Shown here piece by piece: positions 61,625 to 64,000 of a stretch of DNA of 64,000 nucleotides; position 1 is the stretch's first letter, and each line of letters opens with the position of its first letter. This stretch comes from Diadema setosum (taxonomy: Eukaryota; Echinodermata; Echinoidea; Diadematoida; Diadematidae). The notes below the pieces were generated by a model that saw nothing but the letters and a program-made list of their open reading frames with translations, ran no database searches and was not told where the DNA came from. The position numbers and the translations under genes are program-made. Location of the stretch: positions 6,043,544-6,107,543 of the forward strand of contig CM067070.1 of the NCBI GenBank assembly GCA_033980235.1. The letters run 5' to 3'.

Positions 61625-61748
61625 TCTGCGACGCGAACACTAAGACAACGCAGCCTCCAGGGTTGAACGACAGAAACAGATGTCTCGGGCAGGTTCTGAA
61701 TACCACTTTTTTGCCTCATTAGCTACGTCTTAGTGTTCGCGTCGCAGA
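61625..61748. repeat. CpG-rich 22-base perfect inverted repeat
   Basis: The arm at 61625-61646 (CTGCGACGCGAACACTAAGA core) and its exact inverse at 61727-61748 flank about 80 bases. The arms hold several CpGs in a CpG-poor region. Confidence 0.75.
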
Positions 61749-62828
61749 CCTATTAGTTCACTATTGCTGCAGCAGGACGGACCGATGCCAATGAAAGTGG
61801 GTGAACTCTTGAGATAGCCGCGTAGGAAATGTCACTCCATTCTCAATCGTAACAGGTTTTCAATAAAGTTTGTTTGTTTGTTTGATTTTCTTCAACATAA
61901 TTTCATACATGAATCAGATTTTTTTCCAGTAATACCTTAGAAAACATCAATATTAATATATGGAGATTTTAAACATGATTCAAAGGAGAGAAGATAAATA
62001 TGTACATTGATTCCATCACCGAAGTGTATTGTATTACCAAATTTGCAAATAATTACCTTAAAAACTATGCAGAAGAAAGTCACAAGTAGGCTTGACATAA
62101 GGCTACCTCCCTGATGGTTGAAGCGAGTCTCCTTGTCAATTTAGAAATCTCAGACAAGAACCAATTTACATACTTTCAAACGGCTGTACGTTACATCGAC
62201 CTGAGATAACCTAATGCCAAACTTTTTACATCGAGACGGAAACGTATGACCCGCGGCCACAGACTTCAAACAAGTTTAACGAACTACACAGCTGTTTGTC
62301 CCGATTTCTCAATAGTTGGCCCAACCATCATCAATCAGAGTTTGCGGAAAAGGGTGATTCTACTAAATGGTTAAATTAACTCCTTGATTCTACAATTTAA
62401 TGCGTGATAACGTTTGATTGTGATTGCGTCTGCGTGGGCGTGGCCGTGTGTTGGTGCGTGTTTCTTGAGGTTGCACCTCTTTACAGAATTTAACCCCCTT
62501 CTGGATTAAGGTCGTGGACGCAGTGGAGGGGTGGGGGATTTATAGTTGAAGTCACCACGGCCTCACCCTTAACCCGTTGAGGACGAGTCACGAGTATAAT
62601 CGGGCAAGTGTCTATGAGAAATGCGTGTTGTAGCAAAATCAGCCCGTCAACGGGCTAACTTTGCGTTCTTGTTATTGTAACAATTAATACTTGTGATGCC
62701 ACTGATAATGATAATAATGCTAATGGTGATGATGATCATAATGATAATGATAATAATGATGATGATAATAATAATAATAATAATAATGGTAATAATAACA
62801 ACTATTAATAGTAGTTGTAAAAGTAGTC

Positions 62829-62970
62829 AGTGTCGGATCCAAGGCGATCCAGGGCGCTCCCCCCCCCCCTTATTTTTTGTTAAAACTAAATAAATTTAAA
62901 AAAAATGTAGAAAGGGGGCGTGCACCCCCCCCCCCCTACCTCTTTGCGGAATTCCTGGATCCGCCCCTAC
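62829..62970. mobile_element. Short MITE with GGATCC-containing ends
   Basis: GTGTCGGATCCAAGG near the left and CCTGGATCCGCCCCTAC at the right are imperfect inverted ends. Two C-runs (62860 and 62926) lie inside. Confidence 0.45.
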
Positions 62971-62999
62971 CGGTTGAAGTACATGTAGTAGTGTTTTAG

Positions 63000-63320
63000 T
63001 AGTAGTAGTAGTAGTAATAATAATAATACAATACATTTATAAGGCGCTTAATACAAATGTTTCTAAGCGCACAGTTTACCGGAAAAAATAATATTTAGAC
63101 CAAAATAATACAAAAATACAAAAAATAGATACAGTGTATAAATGCAATAAGTACTGAAAATCAAAATCAGTGTGCACCTCCATCGACCGATCCACAACTT
63201 GACCATTCCAAAGGACTATCTACTAAAAATATTTAACTCCCAGTATTTAAACTGTTGAGAATGATAAGGGCGTTAAGTTACCACAAAACCACTTAACGCC
63301 CTTCTCATTCTCAACAGACG
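63000..63320. mobile_element. SINE/LINE-derived tail fragments and a 25-base palindrome
   Basis: AGTAGT/AATAAT repeats precede ACATTTATAAGGCGCTTAAT, a common retroelement-associated motif. TGTTGAGAATGATAAGGGCG at about 63254 and its inverse CGCCCTTCTCATTCTCAACA form a palindrome that matches the SINE body at 26597-26617. Confidence 0.45.
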
Positions 63321-63837
63321 TATTATAGACAACCATATCATTTTGTATAGACAACTATTTCTGAGGTTATCATCCTCGTCAATCGTTATGGCGATGTTCT
63401 CCTTTATTTCTGTTATATTTAGAGTTGTTTATTTTGTCGTTTAAATACCATGTAGATGTGATTGTTAAATTTGCTTGTGTATGAAATAATAACTGCTTGC
63501 CTTCATTTCGTATTATCACGGAATAATGTCGTACTTCAGGGGCCGCCGCTCTGTTTTAAATAGTGTGTGTGTGTGGGGGGGGGGGGGGTGGGGGTGGGGG
63601 ACAATTCAAATTTCTGGTACCACTTCCAGGTTTAATCATCTGTCAAGCAAGCAAGCAAGCAAGCAAGCAAGCCAGGGAGAAAATGGCCTTTAATGCGTGC
63701 CCGGCCCTGTACTTCAATTAATCACTCATCTGTTTCAATAATATTGTTTGATAGGAAAATAATATACTCAGTTAGTTTGTTTAACTGACTGTGTGTGTTA
63801 CATTCATGTACGATAAAGAAATGCAGGAATAAAATCG

Positions 63838-63842
63838 ATCAG

Positions 63843-63890
<48 letters not shown>
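63838..63890. repeat. (CAAT)n microsatellite
   Basis: About 13 CAAT units. A (GCAA)n tract lies nearby at about 63645-63671 and a GT/G-rich run at 63565-63600. Confidence 0.9.
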
Positions 63891-63891
<1 letters not shown>

Positions 63892-64000
63892 ATTTATCAT
63901 GCAACATTGTATCAGCGTCCTTTCCAAGTGCCTTATACATGTATCTGATGCGTGTAGCCTTCAACTCAATTTGAATCAAAAAATCCCAATTACATGTCAC

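Overview
This is a metazoan genomic window, AT-rich and dominated by non-coding DNA. It has interrupted genes with canonical GT/AG introns, many short palindromic non-autonomous transposons (MITEs), tRNA-derived SINE fragments, a CR1-like LINE tail and long microsatellites. It shows no operons, ribosome binding sites or CRISPR array. The repeat style and the genes suggest a marine deuterostome, most likely an echinoderm. That placement comes from memory of repeat style and is not proven by any diagnostic gene.

The only protein genes I can support are three small secreted-peptide genes that form one previously unrecognised (to me) family. Gene 1 (+, 22609-26197), gene 2 (+, 39313-42701) and gene 3 (-, 44049-47568) each encode a signal peptide, a propeptide ending in a dibasic site, and a small mature peptide. 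All share the spacing C-x8-C-x-C-D-x(12-13)-C. In all three a phase-1 intron splits the codon just before the first cysteine, so one exon carries signal plus propeptide and a short exon carries the cysteine core. Genes 1 and 2 are head-to-tail, and gene 3 converges on gene 2. The predicted mature peptides of genes 1 and 2 align without a gap over 39 residues and are strongly basic, while their propeptides are strongly acidic. That layout is typical of antimicrobial peptide or peptide-hormone precursors. The four-cysteine antimicrobial peptides reported from starfish are a comparison to test, not an assignment.

Layout: 1-14.5 kb is intergenic with MITEs, a LINE tail and possible upstream exons. 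14.5-22.6 kb holds a CpG-richer promoter-like block, nested MITEs, a CRE-containing block and a duplicated splice-acceptor/start segment. 22.6-26.2 kb is gene 1. 26.2-36 kb is repeats. 36.2-36.4 kb is a CRE plus splice-donor block. 39.3-42.7 kb is gene 2, with two MITEs and a long hairpin in its introns. 44.0-47.6 kb is gene 3, with a foldback element of tandem palindromes in its intron. 47.6-54 kb contains a MITE, a CRE/octamer block and a 1.8 kb inverted repeat. 54.3-54.7 kb is a GC-richer block with a perfect X-box. 55.3-56.4 kb is a very large trinucleotide array. 56.4-64 kb is intergenic repeats, including a degenerate tandem repeat.

Most other open frames are low-complexity or sit inside repeats and are not annotated as genes. 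No transposase, reverse transcriptase or other conserved enzyme was recognised.
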